Of a DNA stretch of 64,000 nucleotides, positions 46,621 to 58,900 are shown piece after piece (within the stretch, counting starts at the first letter, position 1; the number at the start of each line of letters is the position of its first letter). The notes under the pieces are model-generated. The model saw only the letters and a list, made by a program, of their open reading frames with translations. It made no database searches and was not told where the DNA came from. The stretch is from Clavaria fumosa (Eukaryota > Basidiomycota > Agaricomycetes > Agaricales > Clavariaceae), in contig OX637795.1 in NCBI GenBank assembly GCA_951802425.1, forward strand, positions 2,143,501 to 2,207,500, read 5' to 3'. The translations under genes were made by a program, and so were the position numbers.

Positions 46621-46922
46621 TGTAATGATAGTGGGAAGGGAGAAGAAGAGTCGAGCTGGTGAAGTGTAAGTCTGTGCGAGGAGGGTTGAGGGCTGTAAGG
46701 GATTTCGTGTGCGGTACTGATATTGTACTGCAGATCATGGCTGTGCTGCGGCAATGGACACCGTTGCGACGGTACCGCGATGCTCTGACACTGGCACTCC
46801 AAGTTTAAAAGAGATAATTCAGACACGAAGGTAAAATTAAGCCTATTGCAGCTATCAGATTGTCCATTATACGGCCGTTGCTCATAAAATGACGACCATC
46901 TTTCGCAGTTCACCAACCTCAA
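46621..46922. promoter_or_regulatory. Calmodulin upstream region
   Basis: 302 bp between the calmodulin ATG and the end of LAS17; it must hold both the calmodulin promoter and the LAS17 3' end. No TATA box stands out. Confidence 0.4.
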
Positions 46923-48907
46923 TTACCAATCATCCTCGTCGTCATCTTCTTCGTCGTCACTATCACCCAGCTTCTTGTTGCGCTCCAACAACGCCGCGGC
47001 CAGCGCTGCAGTCAAGCTACCCCCCGCAGCGGCAGCACCATTCCCCGCCGCCGACGATGTGGACGGAGTCGCGTCGGGGCCAAGCGGCGGCGGCGCAGGC
47101 GTAGAGCGTGAGGGGGCAGGCGGGGCCGTGTCCGCCGTCTTGCGCAACACATGCACGCCTTTTCCTTGAATAGACGCGAGCAGGTCCGACCGCCCGGGCT
47201 GCGGCGGGGGCAACACCTGAGCAGGTCCGCCTCCAGACGGCGGAGGTGGTGGTGGCGGGGGTGGCGGGATGGCAGAACCATACGAGCCAGGAGGCGGAGG
47301 CGGTGCTGGCGGAGGCGGAGCCGGCGAAGGCCTGGATGGCCCAGAAGTCGGAGGCGGAGGCGGAGCTGGGGGAGGTGGAGCCGGCGAAGACCTGGATGGC
47401 CCAGAAGTCGGAGGCGGAGGCGGTGCTGGTGGAGGCGGCGGCGCTAGTGGAGCCGGTGGTGCAAAAGAAGGAGGAGGCGGGGGCGGGGGAGGTGGAGGCG
47501 CAGGCGTCGACCGTGCAGGCGGAGCGGGAGGCGCTGGAGTCGGCGGAAAGGGACTGGTCCGTCCTGGCGGTGGAGGGGGTACCGGCGGTGCAGCAGGAGT
47601 CACTCGTCCCGCCGGTGGAGGCGGCGGCGGCGATGGTACAGGGGTCGACCGCACAGGCGGCACGGGAGCCGCGCTGAGCTGCGGACGCGCAGGCGGGATC
47701 GGGCTCGCACGCGGGGGCGGGGGCGGCGCCAGGAGAGGACCGTTGTTGCGCGCAGGAGGGGGCGGTGGCGCAGGGGTCGGGCGCGTGGCGGGTGGAGCAG
47801 GGCGCTGCGCCGCCGGGGGGGCAGGGCGTGCAAAGGACGCGGGACCCACTGCGGGCACTGGAACACGCGCAGGCAGGTTGGGTTTTGGCGCGGAGGGGCG
47901 CGCTGGTGGCGTCAGACGTGGGGGGAGAAGCGGGGCTGCTGGCACGGCGCGCGAGGTGGGGCGGGGCGGCGGCGGTGGCGTTGGGGCCGTGGGATGAGAC
48001 GCAGGGGGCGGCGACGGCGAGGGAAGCGACTCGCTGTCCCGCTGGATACGCCGCGGCGCGGGGGGCGGAGGCGCTTTCTTCTTGGCGGGCGGCTCAGGTG
48101 CAGCGTTGTTAGCACCGCCAGCAGCGGCGGGTCCCTGCGCGCTCCTGAGGAAGTCCTTGATGAAGTCTATGTTCTTGTCGATGAGCTCTTTGCTGACGTC
48201 CTTCTCGAGCTGGGTTAGGAAGGCCGTCCACGACGGGTCGACATTGGACGAGGTGAACCCTTTCTGCGAGTCATAGCCCATGTGCGCGACATGGACGAAT
48301 GACCCATGTTGCGGGCCCGAGATCATGGACTTGTCGATTTTGCCGCCTCTCTTGGCTTTCTTTTTCTTTCCTGACGCAGCTTTCGCTGGAGAGAGATTGA
48401 GAGGCCGTCAGATCCAAGAAAGGACATCAACGACCGCAGCAGCCGTAACATACCCTTATCGGCCTTCCTATTCGTGACCGTCTTGTAGAACGACTTAGCC
48501 TCGCTTTCTTCGGCAAACACGATACCGATCATACATTCCTTTATCAAGATGAATGCAAGTCAGCCATTATACAGTGTTGGCAAAAAATCGCAGCTACTTA
48601 CATCACCTGGGAAAGAATGGAACCACGCTCTGTCCTGGAAGTACTCAAAGCCTTCGTACAGCTCGTGTTCCCAGATGACTCCGCGCGTTCCGTCGAGATC
48701 CACCATTCGGAGAAAGAAAGCATCTTTGTTGTTGTCGTACGAGAATACGACCGCCCCCTGTAGGCCGCCGTACGACCACTGATCGGGTTGCGGGTACGCA
48801 AAGTAGATACGGGAGAAGGTTGCACCAAATATCTTATTTCCAGGCTTTGGAATGGCCGACTTGATCTTGTTCTTCTCTGCCTCTGTTAGTGTGGACGTCG
48901 GAGCCAT
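46923..48907 (-). CDS. LAS17: WASP/Las17, actin nucleation-promoting factor
   Basis: Three exons (48602-48907, 48454-48538, 46923-48385), 617 residues. It activates the Arp2/3 complex at cortical actin patches during endocytosis. An N-terminal WH1 domain spans about residues 10-130 (FSRIYFAYPQPDQWSYGGLQ, LYEGFEYFQDRAWFHSF, CMIGIVFAEESEAKSFYKTV). Next come a basic stretch (KKKKAKRGGK) and the motif GYDSQKGFTSSNVDPSW, resembling a GTPase-binding region. About 300 residues of polyproline follow, which bind SH3 proteins and profilin. At the end are a WH2 motif (DLLASIQGKGVHVLRKT), an Ala-rich central helix and an acidic tail finishing in Trp (EDDDEDDW), the Arp2/3-binding end. Same strand as RAX1 and calmodulin. 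Complete. Confidence 0.94.
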
Positions 48908-49275
48908 TGTTGTTGGGTTGTGTAAGAGGAGGAGCAAGCAAAGGCAGGCGAGTCAAGGGGACGACGACGCAGCTAAACGTGGCAGTGTTTCTTATTATGT
49001 AACATAAAGCTGCGAAAAGCACTGCCATCGAAACCGTAACAAGTTGGAAGACCCAGCAAGAGATACTGAGCTACCGTTATTGCAATAAGAAAAAAAAAGG
49101 AGCATATTGCGGGTCGGGGAGAAGAATGGAAAATAGTCGGTGACAAAAGGTATCGTGATATGAAGACTACCAAATTATTGAAAAAAAATGGGTAGGACCA
49201 GACTTGTCCAAGGCAAGCGAAGAGAATCGCCACCCCTTCGCACTGATAAATTACACGCACGTTCTCTCACACATA

Positions 49276-50579
49276 TCAAAGGCGATGCCCGGGTACAGCC
49301 CAAAATGTTAGCGTTAATGCTACGACGAAGACGGCGACCAGGAAGCTGACCCAGATTGCGCGTCCGAGCAGCAGTTTCTTGACGTACGGTTCCCGGATCC
49401 CTAGTGTGCGGAACGGCGTCGTCTCCGATTGCCCGAAGAACACAAGGATGGGATCTAGCTCGTATTGGTGCGAGATGAGGCACAGGATGGCGATGGAGAA
49501 CGGAATGAAAAGCTGAGGAAGAAGTCAGAACTGCTCGACATAGAGGAGGCAGGAACATACAAAAAATCGTTTTGATTTAGGTTGGACGTCAAGGAAAATG
49601 AGTGAAAATCCGGTCGCAAGTCCGATCCAAAGAACAAGGAGCCCAACGACGAGGCGTACCAACGCCGAGACCGGCGTCAAGTTGCCAAATGCTTTCGCCC
49701 TCAAAAACCTGGGGAACGCATCCTGCTCCATCGCCCTGAAGCAGTACTCTTTCTGCGCATGGAACATGTCCGGGATCTGCGCCATCACATTCTGTTCCGC
49801 GCCGGACTTGGGCTCTTGGGAGGAGCTCAGTGGGAATGAGTGAATGCGCAGCGCAGGCGGGAGATAGATCTCGTGGTTGTCTGGCGCGTTCACTGTGTTC
49901 CCCGCAGGCGACAGGTATCGCAGGTAGATGCGCTCTGCGGACTCGATGAGGTTCATGCGCGTGATCGCGGACGAGCGCGGGATGACCGTCGGCGCACGCG
50001 ACACGCGACGCGGGAAGAGCGTCGGCGAGAACCCGGACAAGAATGGTGTCGAGCGGCCCTCTTGCCCGAGGCCGTCGTTCGGCGATGTCGACCCAATGCG
50101 GGCCTTCTCCATCGCAGGGCTCACCGAACGCCGCCCGGGCTTTTTTTCGTCACCTGTGGAAGCGAGGTTGCGCTTATCGTGCTCGCTGATGTCGGCGGTG
50201 CTCGCGGTGCTTCGCTTCGTGTTGGCCTCGTGCGGGCTGAGGCCAACGACCGTCCCGTAGATAGATCCTCTGCGCCGAGCGTAGTCCCAGTACTGCGGCC
50301 AGTCCTCCTTGATGCTTCTGCCTGACTTGCGCAGGTCTTTGAAATACGCCCGACATAGATTTTCGTGCTGTTGAACGTCCAACCAGAAGTCAAGAATGTC
50401 CTCGGCGCCTTCACGTTGAAGGAAAAGGCTACTTTTTTGTCAACCTCAACGGAAATTGCAAGTGTAGAGAGTACTCACTAGAACATGTACAAATCCACCG
50501 GAGGCCTCGTCTTCCTCGACAGCACCTCCTGGAACGAAGGAAGCCGATTGCTGCGTGTCTCGTCCCACTCGTCGCTCAT
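49276..50579 (-). CDS. RAX1: Rax1-like protein: RGS domain plus C-terminal membrane segments
   Basis: Three exons (50479-50579, 49561-50428, 49276-49512), 401 residues. The N-terminal RGS-type domain is split into two parts (SFQEVLSRKTRPPVDLYMF, then AEDILDFWLDVQQHENLCRA, and later a helix around LIESAERIYLRYLSPAGN). It continues through MFHAQKEYCFRAMEQDAFP. Three hydrophobic segments follow: RLVVGLLVLWIGLATGFSLI, PFSIAILCLI and WVSFLVAVFVVALTLTFWAV. Yeast Rax1 is a bud-site landmark; RGS domains bind G-protein alpha subunits. A Ser-rich loop of about 150 residues separates the RGS halves. Divergent from NDUFA2 across 311 bp. Confidence 0.88.
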
Positions 50580-50647
50580 GATTGCAGCTTGTCAGGGTAT
50601 CAAAATTAACGGCCTGGCTTACAGAAGCCTAGAGTAGTTGGATGAAG

Positions 50648-50670
50648 GAGAGAGAGAGAGAGAGAGAGAA
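50648..50670. repeat. (AG)n microsatellite
   Basis: About eleven AG units in the RAX1 5' region, between the divergent RAX1 and NDUFA2 genes. Confidence 0.8.
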
Positions 50671-50890
50671 TAAGAAGAGTCGATGCCTGCTCAGCGGTAG
50701 CGATAACGAGAACGAGACGCTTGCACCACTCGGGAGTCGTTGCCAACAATCCGCCTATCCGGCTTTTACACCACTTGCTTAGCTCATACTTACACGTGAC
50801 AAGTTTCGCCGCCTTGCCCCGACTGGTCCATTGCTACCATCGTTGCAAAACACGTCAGGACACCACCGTGGGTAACGTCCATAAAGGAAC

Positions 50891-51411
50891 ATGTCGTTTA
50901 CAAAGGCGTTTGTCCCCGCGCTACGCGAAGTGCGTCTGCTGTTCTCCCAGACAGGCCCAGCGTCCGCCGGCACGCGGTGAGCAAGCAGGCAACGCCCAAC
51001 GCGCTTCGCATCGTCCTAACACGACCCTGGCACTGACGGAGTCTCTTATTCATCGGCAGTCAGTTTGTCCTCGCCAATTACCCTCTCATCAAGCAACACA
51101 ACCCGGACCTTCCCGTGCTGATCCGCGAGGCGAGCGGGACGCCCGCACGGGCGTTCGCGCGATTTGGTGCGTCTCCCTCTTGCGCGCTTTCCCGCCGCAC
51201 GCCGTTTGTGCTGATATCCTCCGCCTTACGTCTCCGCGAACACGCACACCCATACACCACCGCACACGCATCACACGCGCACCCGCTTGCGCTCCGCGTG
51301 CCGCGCTCAGAGTACGGCGTAGAGCGCCATGTCGAGCTCGACAACCTTTCTTCCACAGAGGTGGAACAGCGCGTGTCGCGTCTCCTGACGAACCCAACGG
51401 CGGCTACATGA
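50891..51411 (+). CDS. Mitochondrial complex I subunit NDUFA2 (B8, thioredoxin-fold)
   Basis: Three exons (50891-50976, 51060-51166, 51311-51411), 97 residues. A small matrix-arm accessory subunit of NADH:ubiquinone oxidoreductase with a thioredoxin fold. N-terminal strand MSFTKAFVPALREVRLLFSQ, then GTRQFVLANYPLIKQHNPDL, VLIREASGTPARAFARFEYG, VERHVELDNLSSTEVEQRV. The family motif N-P-D-L-P-x-L-I-R-E is present and length fits (about 90-100). No cleavable presequence is obvious, as usual for this subunit. Confidence 0.92.
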
Positions 51412-52065
51412 TGCCCGTGTTCCGTGGTGACTCAGCGAATGATGCCGTTGTGAAGTACTGCTGCTCGTTGCACAAGCCATATCCATGATCCGCTCAGCCA
51501 ACGCCGCGCGCGTATGTATATCCACATATCTGTATATATAATGTGAACGTTCTATCGTTTTCTGTTCTTGTGTGATGGAAGTCACATCCGCAGACGAAGT
51601 GCCAAGAACTGACTGATGGGCAAGAGAATGCAGCAGACCCAGCATCAAAAAGGCGTAAGGCCCTGGGCTGCCTCCCTAGTAGTGTTAGTGAGCCATGCAG
51701 CTAAGAGGACCTCATAGGTTGGCTTCATCTTGTTAGTGTTGCCACAATTCTCAGTTTTGAACAATTACCTTACTATAAGTTGCAAATTGCCTTATTTGTC
51801 ATAAACTTTGGAACAAACAGATGCTTTGTACTGTACTTTGAAACAAGCCTTTTTGCCTTGAAGATGTGACATAATCTTTTGTAAAATTTCATACAAACAT
51901 TTTTCTTACAAATTGTTGCATTCTCTATTTAAAAAAATCCAACTCTATAATAAGTGGGTCATGAACACGCTGATATGCATCCACACCCACGGGAGCCGAG
52001 TCAATTTAGCACCCATACACGTCGTGATCTATTCCTTCCGGCATACAGCTGCTGCCTACACGCCT
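51412..52065. other. Convergent 3' region between NDUFA2 and the isomerase gene
   Basis: No gene recognised; AT-rich around 51,720-51,960. Confidence 0.5.
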
Positions 52066-53520
52066 TCATGGCGAAGGGTGTATATGCTCCACCCGTCCGT
52101 CCGTCCACTTGGCTGTGACGCTGCCATCCTAAACGCAAGAGAGAGAAAGGGACACAGCTGAGCATAAGCATTCGCATACACTAGCTCGCGACCGTTGTCC
52201 GAATAACGGCCACCACCAACGAAGGAAAGAAAAAAAAGGGGGGGTGAAAGAGACACAGCACCTGATTTCCAAAATACGCAGCCTGCGCCATATGGCAGAA
52301 CAGGCCCACCTCCACAACCCCCGTGAGCATCTTGATGCGCGCCATAATCTGCGCGCGGCGCGGTCAGCAAAAGAGCTCGCCACCGACTGCGACGACGATG
52401 ATGCACCTCGTATGGCTGCGTCATGACATCCCGCGCGAACGGCGCGTCGATCACGAAGTTGCCGTTGTCCGTGACGACCGGGCCCGCCTTCCGCGCCGCC
52501 ATGCGCAGCGCGGCGCGCGGCGCGCCCAGGATCGTGTGCAGGTTCTGCAGTACCTTTGCGTACGCGAAAGGGACCACTTCGATCGGGACGCCTGCTTTCC
52601 ACTGGATTTGTTAATTTTAAATTAATTTTTATTTATGTGGAGAGATAGCGCGGTTTGTCAGGGAACACTGCGGCGAGGTGGAGGGGCAGATATGACACAC
52701 GTTGGTCCCGAGGACGTCGACGTCCTTGCGGAAGTCGGCAACGAGGACGAAGCTGCGCGCGCGCGCATAGTAGGTTCTGTGGCGCTAAAACGGGAGAAAA
52801 AACGAGCGAAACAGACGCACGTATTCGCCGCCTCCGCCAGGACCTTTTCGCGCAGATGGCAAGCGCCGCCGCCCTTGACGCAGTTCAGCTCACTGTCGAT
52901 CCTTTGTCCGAGACGGATTAGTAATAAAGCACGCGGGAGGTCGTCAGCGAGGCCACGGCCAGCGGAGGAGAGCGGAGCGCCTCACTCGTCGGCCCCGTCG
53001 AGCGTGACGTCGATCGTGGGATACTGGTCGACGTCTCCCAGGTTCAGGTGCGCGGACACGATGAGCTCTTTGGACTGGAAGCCTGTGTCGGAATGCATGT
53101 ACCACCAAAGAGCCAGGGGATCGAGAGACATTGAATCAGAGAGGACTTGATGCTAGAGTTGGGATGGAACACACCGGTCGGGATAAATACGCGGTCCTTG
53201 TTCGCCTCGACGCCTTGTGCGACGATGCGCTCCACGACGTAGGGCACAGTCGAGCCTGGCCCGACGCCGATCCGTGAGTCAAAAAGAGTAGAGAGGGAGG
53301 GGAGGGATTTATCGCACCTGAACCAATACCGATGACCTACCCGTACACATCTTTGAGCCAAAGAGAACAAGACGGAGAGAGGGGAACCTCGCCTTGTGGT
53401 GCGGCAGTACATGCTTATCGACAGCCGTCCACGCTGCGAGACGCTTCGCCTGCTCGATCTGCGTTGGCGCAGGCTCAGCGGCCGCTGCGGTGCCACCGCT
53501 GGTGTCGGGTTTAGTCACGG
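52066..53520 (-). CDS. RKI1: Ribose-5-phosphate isomerase (RpiA type), 5' end unresolved
   Basis: Supported exons (minus): 53393-53520, 53318-53336, 53175-53255, 52986-53082, 52821-52901, 52701-52752, 52407-52601, 52262-52348, 52066-52128. It interconverts ribose-5-phosphate and ribulose-5-phosphate in the pentose phosphate pathway. Blocks: [71 protein letters not shown] (active-site Lys and Glu), [55 protein letters not shown], ending EHIHPSP. The first shown intron is GC-AG (53337-53392) and the next exon only 19 nt; both are required to give HHK-VIGIGSG. No in-frame ATG precedes exon 53393-53520. A further exon ending at 53598 is in phase, but the start codon was not found with confidence. 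Confidence 0.92.
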
Positions 53521-53887
53521 CTGTCGTTACAACCGACCGATCAGTGTTTATGCAAAAAAAAAAGGGCACATCGATCGTGTAGAGGGCGGCTGCGTACGTG
53601 GCGCGGAGGAGAGTCTATCAGCAGGCGGGGCATCCAGCGGGCGTAGGCTGTCTATGGTGAAACGCGCTGAGGTCCTTGGTCAAGGGTGGATGTGATCAGT
53701 GCACGCGCAGCGGGGAGTGTTGTAAGGAATAGTCACGGAGAGATTGACTTGGGCAAAACAGGGAGAGGCATTACTTGTGGGCGATGAGTTCGTGCACGCT
53801 GTTGGGGTGGCGGATGAAACTTGCAGCGACCAAGGCGGAGCAGTCGGCGCATGGACACGCGTTCGATTCCCCGCATTTCAACTCAAC

Positions 53888-53953
53888 GCTCAGTGCTCAG
53901 CGCTCAGCATCAGCCGCTCCGTGCTCAGTGATCAGCACTGAGCACTGAGCTGT
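53888..53953. repeat. GCTCAG-rich repeat and palindrome
   Basis: The word GCTCAG and its complement CTGAGC recur about ten times in 65 bp, so the stretch can fold on itself. It lies just upstream of the isomerase gene. Confidence 0.6.
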
Positions 53954-54871
53954 GCCAACCTGCATGGGTTTCCACTCATGTAACCTATGAGCGCAGGTAG
54001 AGGTTGAGTGACCTGACTCATGGTCATACAGTTAACTAGATGATAATGCAAGAGGTGGAAATGCACATTTTTGGTATTTGAAGAGTTCTGTATTGTGTGA
54101 CACAGGGAAGGCTTCAGAAGAGCTGGGAGGGTGTGTAAGTGTGTATTACTGTAATGTGTATTGATCAAGCATAAAGTATCACTATACAACAGTGTTGATT
54201 CATTTGTACTCTGTGGCAAGCAAGGTCACCACTGACAAAGTCTGCCCTTAGTGCACAACTACTGGGGACTGGCAATCCCTGCCAACATGGGGTTGTCTGT
54301 AAATGTTGTGACCTCCCACTACATCACTGACCCAAAAGTTGTGATGAGGTTGCAGGCTTCCACAGGCATTTTGAAGCTTAGTTTTAGTGAGACAAAATGA
54401 TCATAGATTTAATTTGAGCAAATTGTCCAAGACAAAATTTCTAATTTTTGCCTCAATATTTAAATACAAGCACTGGTTGTGTGATATAAATTTATTGAGG
54501 TTGAAATTAAAAAATTCTGCTTTGAACAAATTGTTTAAAATAATTCTAGGGTTGTTTTATGTCACTAGGATGAATTGCCAAACTCAATAGAGAGTCCAGA
54601 AAGGCGAAAATGATGAGTACAATACCAAATTGCATATATTGGGTGAGATAAAAATAGTAAAAATATTCTAAATGCTGGAGAATATAGACAACATACATAG
54701 GAACAATATCTCTCTATATAACTAAGCTCAAAAGTGCCTGATGAATGCAGGAAATGGCACACAGGTATCTGCATCCATTTGTAACAAATTTGTCCAGTTT
54801 TGGCTCTCATAGCTGCTGAACAGGCTCTAATAATATTGCAAGTGACCATTGATTATTACAACAGGTGAGAC
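53954..54871. other. AT-rich intergenic region
   Basis: No gene or known repeat recognised; several T-rich runs. Confidence 0.5.
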
Positions 54872-55762
54872 ATGTCCACAAACGTCTGCGACACTGACCA
54901 GCAGCAACTTCAAGCCATCGACGACGCGCAATTCAGAGAGGTCTTGCTCGTACCCGACCCCTATGCTGGTGTGCTCAGCTCCCAGAAAAACACACCAGGA
55001 CAGCTGAATCGCCCTCTCGTCAACGAGCGCAGCTTCGCAAACACAGCCGTACGTACCCTGCTGCGGTCCGTGCAGTACGGGACGGCGGTGGACGGCACCC
55101 CGTTGTGTCTGATTGCCTTCGAGGTCATCTTCGTATTCGATCCATCTTCCACCCGTTTCACGCACGCCGACCTGATAGTCACCTTCGCCAAAGGGCCCCC
55201 CCCAGCGGGGGGCACGGCGCCCGGCGCCGTCGTCGTGACGAACTTCTGCCCGCGGAGAGTATACGGCGTCCCGTCTCCTGAGACGCGCAAGTGGACCTTT
55301 CGCACCGATTTGATCACGAATGCCGCGCCTCCGCCGTTTCACGTCGGGATCACCCCTTCTCTCAGCCGGGAAAGCTCTTTTGTCCGCGACCACATGATGG
55401 AAGTCCGTGGTCTCCCCATCGCGAACAACGTGGTCAAGTGGATGATTCACGAGAACACTATACAGAAGGAGGGGATTCCTGATCGCTTCACGTGCGCCGT
55501 CCTGGTTGGTCATGACAACGAGCCTTTCCAGGCCGACGTGAAAGTCATCGTGCGAGCGAACGTGGCGCTTTTAGACCTCCCTTTGAAAGCATGGCCATGG
55601 TCAAGGGATGATCCCTTGCTCTTTCGCCCTGGGGCAGAGTTTGCTGTCAAGGTCCCCCAGAGACGCCTCGAGATGGACAAGATGGACAATGCGGACTGGC
55701 TACAAGTCGTCGATTTGCCGAAAGAACATCAAGTGCGTGAAACAAAGTTTGGGTCCAACTAA
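54872..55762 (+). CDS. Unknown single-exon protein, 296 residues
   Basis: A clean frame from ATG 54872 to TAA 55760-55762 with host-like codon use and no intron, unusual among its intron-rich neighbours. No signal peptide or membrane segment is apparent. The sequence alternates short hydrophobic strands with loops (LCLIAFEVIFVFD, ADLIVTFAKG, GAVVVTNFCPRRVYGV, RFTCAVLVGHDNEPFQADVK, IVRANVALLDLPLKAWPW), which suggests a beta-rich fold. I recall fungal proteins with a similar GITPSLSRESSF block but no assigned function. It converges with the TPR-CHAT gene; the stops are 184 bp apart. Function unknown. Confidence 0.75.
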   Translation: MSTNVCDTDQQQLQAIDDAQFREVLLVPDPYAGVLSSQKNTPGQLNRPLVNERSFANTAVRTLLRSVQYGTAVDGTPLCLIAFEVIFVFDPSSTRFTHADLIVTFAKGPPPAGGTAPGAVVVTNFCPRRVYGVPSPETRKWTFRTDLITNAAPPPFHVGITPSLSRESSFVRDHMMEVRGLPIANNVVKWMIHENTIQKEGIPDRFTCAVLVGHDNEPFQADVKVIVRANVALLDLPLKAWPWSRDDPLLFRPGAEFAVKVPQRRLEMDKMDNADWLQVVDLPKEHQVRETKFGSN

Positions 55763-55946
55763 CTATAGACTCATTTTACGGCCTTGTAGGACGAAATAGC
55801 TTACCAGTCTTGTTAACCATATTCGGATTCGGTCGAATATGAACGTGTATGCGCGTTATAGATCTCTGCGAAATGACTGTCCACGTTTGTCTCAACTTTC
55901 ATACTAAATGATGTATTGATGAAAAATAGCATATGCAAAGCCTTCA

Positions 55947-58900
55947 CTACTTGCTGGTAACAGGGTTCGGGGGTATCGCAAGACTGCTCTTTGGACGCCT
56001 ACAAAACCATGCCCCGTGCAGAACCAACGGCGCCCAATACAGAAAGCCTCGACTCTCGATGTTCTCCATGACACCGAGCACAGCGCGCTGCAGAGCCCTC
56101 GCCAGGTCCACAAAATCTCCCTCGTTTTGCGCATGGAAGGAGTGGTAGAACATGTCTGAGAAAGCGCGGCCCTCCCGTGTCGGGATGCGCCAGAGTGTGC
56201 CCACGAACGACGTAGCTCCCGCACAGAGGAACGCCGTCGCAATTCCGAGGGGCTCATCCCCAGGGTTGATCTCTTGCGACGCAGAGTCACACGCTATCAC
56301 AGTGACGTGTGGAGAAGAAGTAAGAGAGAGCGACAGAATCTCGCCTACGGAGAGCGTGTCGGCCTCTACTTCTAACAAGTCTTCGTCACCCCTATCGGTG
56401 CTGAGGAACAACAGCTGCTCCCTGGATTTGGCACTCTCCTGTACGGGAATGACGGAGGGCGCAGAAGCAACATTGACAGTCTTCTCGCAACTCGTCCGGG
56501 CGAGAGTGAGCCTCTGCCTCAATGCGTTCGTCTTGTCAAAATCACAGTGGCCATGAAAGTGGATCAAGCTTCCGTCTTTCACAAATTCGCGGAGGCGGTG
56601 CTTGGTGACTTCGGGGCCCCACAGTAGGTCTGCAGCCTGAGCACCAAGTTGGGCTCTCAGATTCTCCATATGTTCATGGATGGCCTCTTGCTCGACAATC
56701 AGACTCGCATTTTCGCTCGAGATGTCATACACTGCCGCCAATCGCACACCCGCGTCACGATTGTCACAGACCGGGGCAGTGTGCAATGCCTTAGTGACGC
56801 ATTGCTCATAGATGGTGAGTGCAGGACAGTAATGTACAGGATTCCGCTGGATCAGTGTTATCGGTCCTCCCCTCTCATGCAGTTTCAGCGCATGCAAGGG
56901 CAATGAGTGTAGCGGTGCTGTCGCACAGAAGACAAGGAGGTCATCCGGAGCAGTGCAGATGCGCAGCGGGGCAATGAGGGGGTCCAGCTGTCTGAACATC
57001 GCATCAGGGTCATCTACGTCTTCCATCAGGCACTGTGTCTGCCTCTCTAGATCCGTGAAATTCTCAGAAATCCAGGATTCCACTTGCCCGACGCCAATTG
57101 CAAGGTCGTAGACCTGGGGCTGCAGGCGGCGGTCAACTACCATCATCTTGAGTTGTTTCCCATCGGGAGATACCCAGTCCACCACGACGATGTTGACGTT
57201 GGTCAGCGCCTCCTGGGCATTGAAGAGCGCCCGCAGGCGCTCCAAGTTCAAGGACCATCCCAGCTGCAAGGCAAGGACGCTGCTCAGCTCGGGCACCCCC
57301 ATCATCTGATCATGCAGATCGTCGCATTGATTTCGCAGAAGCATGCGGCGCTCTGGCGGGGCATGTTGGATTTGGTAAAGCAGCGCGTCACGCTTTTGAA
57401 GGAGCGCCCATGCATCCGGATTCTTCTTGGCTGCCTGTCTGAGGCTATCCGGGAGGATGACCCCCAGCGCCAAGAGATCTGCGAGGCTGCGCGCTTTCCC
57501 TTTCTGTACCCACGTCCAGAAATCACCCAGCATGTCTTCGGCGAGACACAGCTGCTGCGCCATGCTGTAGAGTTCTCGACAGTGCTTGTCCCGCGCCAAT
57601 GCCTGCTTTTGTAGGATAGCCTCCGAGGGGCGCATACTTGAGAGTTCTTGGCGCATGTAATCCGTCCACTTTTCCATGCCATGCATTGCGTTAAGCGTGC
57701 TGTGAATGACCTCCGCATTTCCCCTCAACAGCAGATACCAGGCGAACAAGCACCGAACGAGGAAATATGCGGCAGAGATGCACTGCGTCGTTAAGCCCAT
57801 CTTCTCGCATGCATCATACGCAATTTCGAATTCGTTGGTTGCATCAATGAGGTCCTGGACTTCGCTTCTTGTCTGGTATTTACCCAAATAGCAGAGCCCG
57901 AGCTGCTGCCGGATGATAGCACCTTGGAACAGCATGTTCTGCTCGACATAAATCTTGAGCGCGTCTTTCAACCCAGACACTGCGTTGTCGATATCCCCGA
58001 CTTTCATAAAGAGAGGGACGCGTTGCTGCTGCGCTAACGCCAGCACTCGATTGCGCTCCTCCTCTGGGAGGGCCTCCGCAAGCTTCATGAGGCGGTCGAG
58101 GCACAGTATGCTTTGCGAAGTGTCGCCATATGGACTGCCAACGGGAGCCTGGTCCGTCTGCAATGACACCAGTATAGACGACTTGTCTGTGGCGTCCATC
58201 CAAGAGCCAGCCGCAATGTCCCGGTCGACCCATTCTTGCACGCTCTGGATCAAGTCTGCCCTTCTCTGTTCCCTGCCATGCAACGAAGAGGACGAGAGGA
58301 GCAGCATCTGAGACCGGAGCATCTGCGTCACCGCAGCCGAAGCCTGGCGCGCACCACACTTCGCCCACTCGCAGTGCGCCTTCTCAGCAAACTCGAGTGC
58401 GCGCACCCCGTCCATCATGTGCTCGTAGACTTGGCCAATGATGGAGGCGACGACGCCAACATAGTAGGGTATCTGCAGCGCCTCGATGCGTGGCAGGATC
58501 GCATGGAGGCTCTCGAGGATCTTCCCGCTATTCCCTGTCTTCGCGAGCATGGTTGCCGCGTGTGCAATCTGGTACATCGTGTCCAGAAACCAGGAGCCGG
58601 ATACTGAGAGGATCTCTTGGACTCGCTGCGCTGTGGCGGAATCGAGCTGGCGGTTGTACGTTTCGAATGCAAAGGATTGCAAGTTCCTCAGGACTTGCAA
58701 CTCGCTGGTGGTATCACTTCCGCGCTCGAGATCGTGCACGAGGACGATCTGTGCCTTAGCGTTGGTCGTCCTAAAAAGACTCCACGGCGGCACAAAGAGT
58801 TTGTCGACGAGTCTCGCTTGAAGCTGACGACAATACAAATGACCTAACGCATGGCCAGCCTCTGAGTAGAATGTCAAGGCTTGCACAAGATGGTATTTTG

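Noticed and set aside
46975..48112. Long plus-strand frames (up to 242 codons, Gly-rich) opposite LAS17
   Set aside because: They are the complement of the polyproline region; LAS17 on the minus strand explains the frame.
49840..50325. Arg-rich plus-strand frame opposite RAX1
   Set aside because: Shadow of the RAX1 coding strand.
50721..51488. A 255-codon plus-strand frame starting before NDUFA2
   Set aside because: It runs through the introns of the NDUFA2 gene in another frame and has no conserved content.
53393..53569. Isomerase start at a frame beginning near 53569
   Set aside because: The codon there is GTG, not ATG, and a good CAG acceptor at 53521-53522 indicates that the frame upstream is intron.
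53840..53885. Possible tRNA gene, from GTTCGATTCC near 53865
   Set aside because: The flanking bases do not pair as a T arm and no A box or acceptor stem is present.
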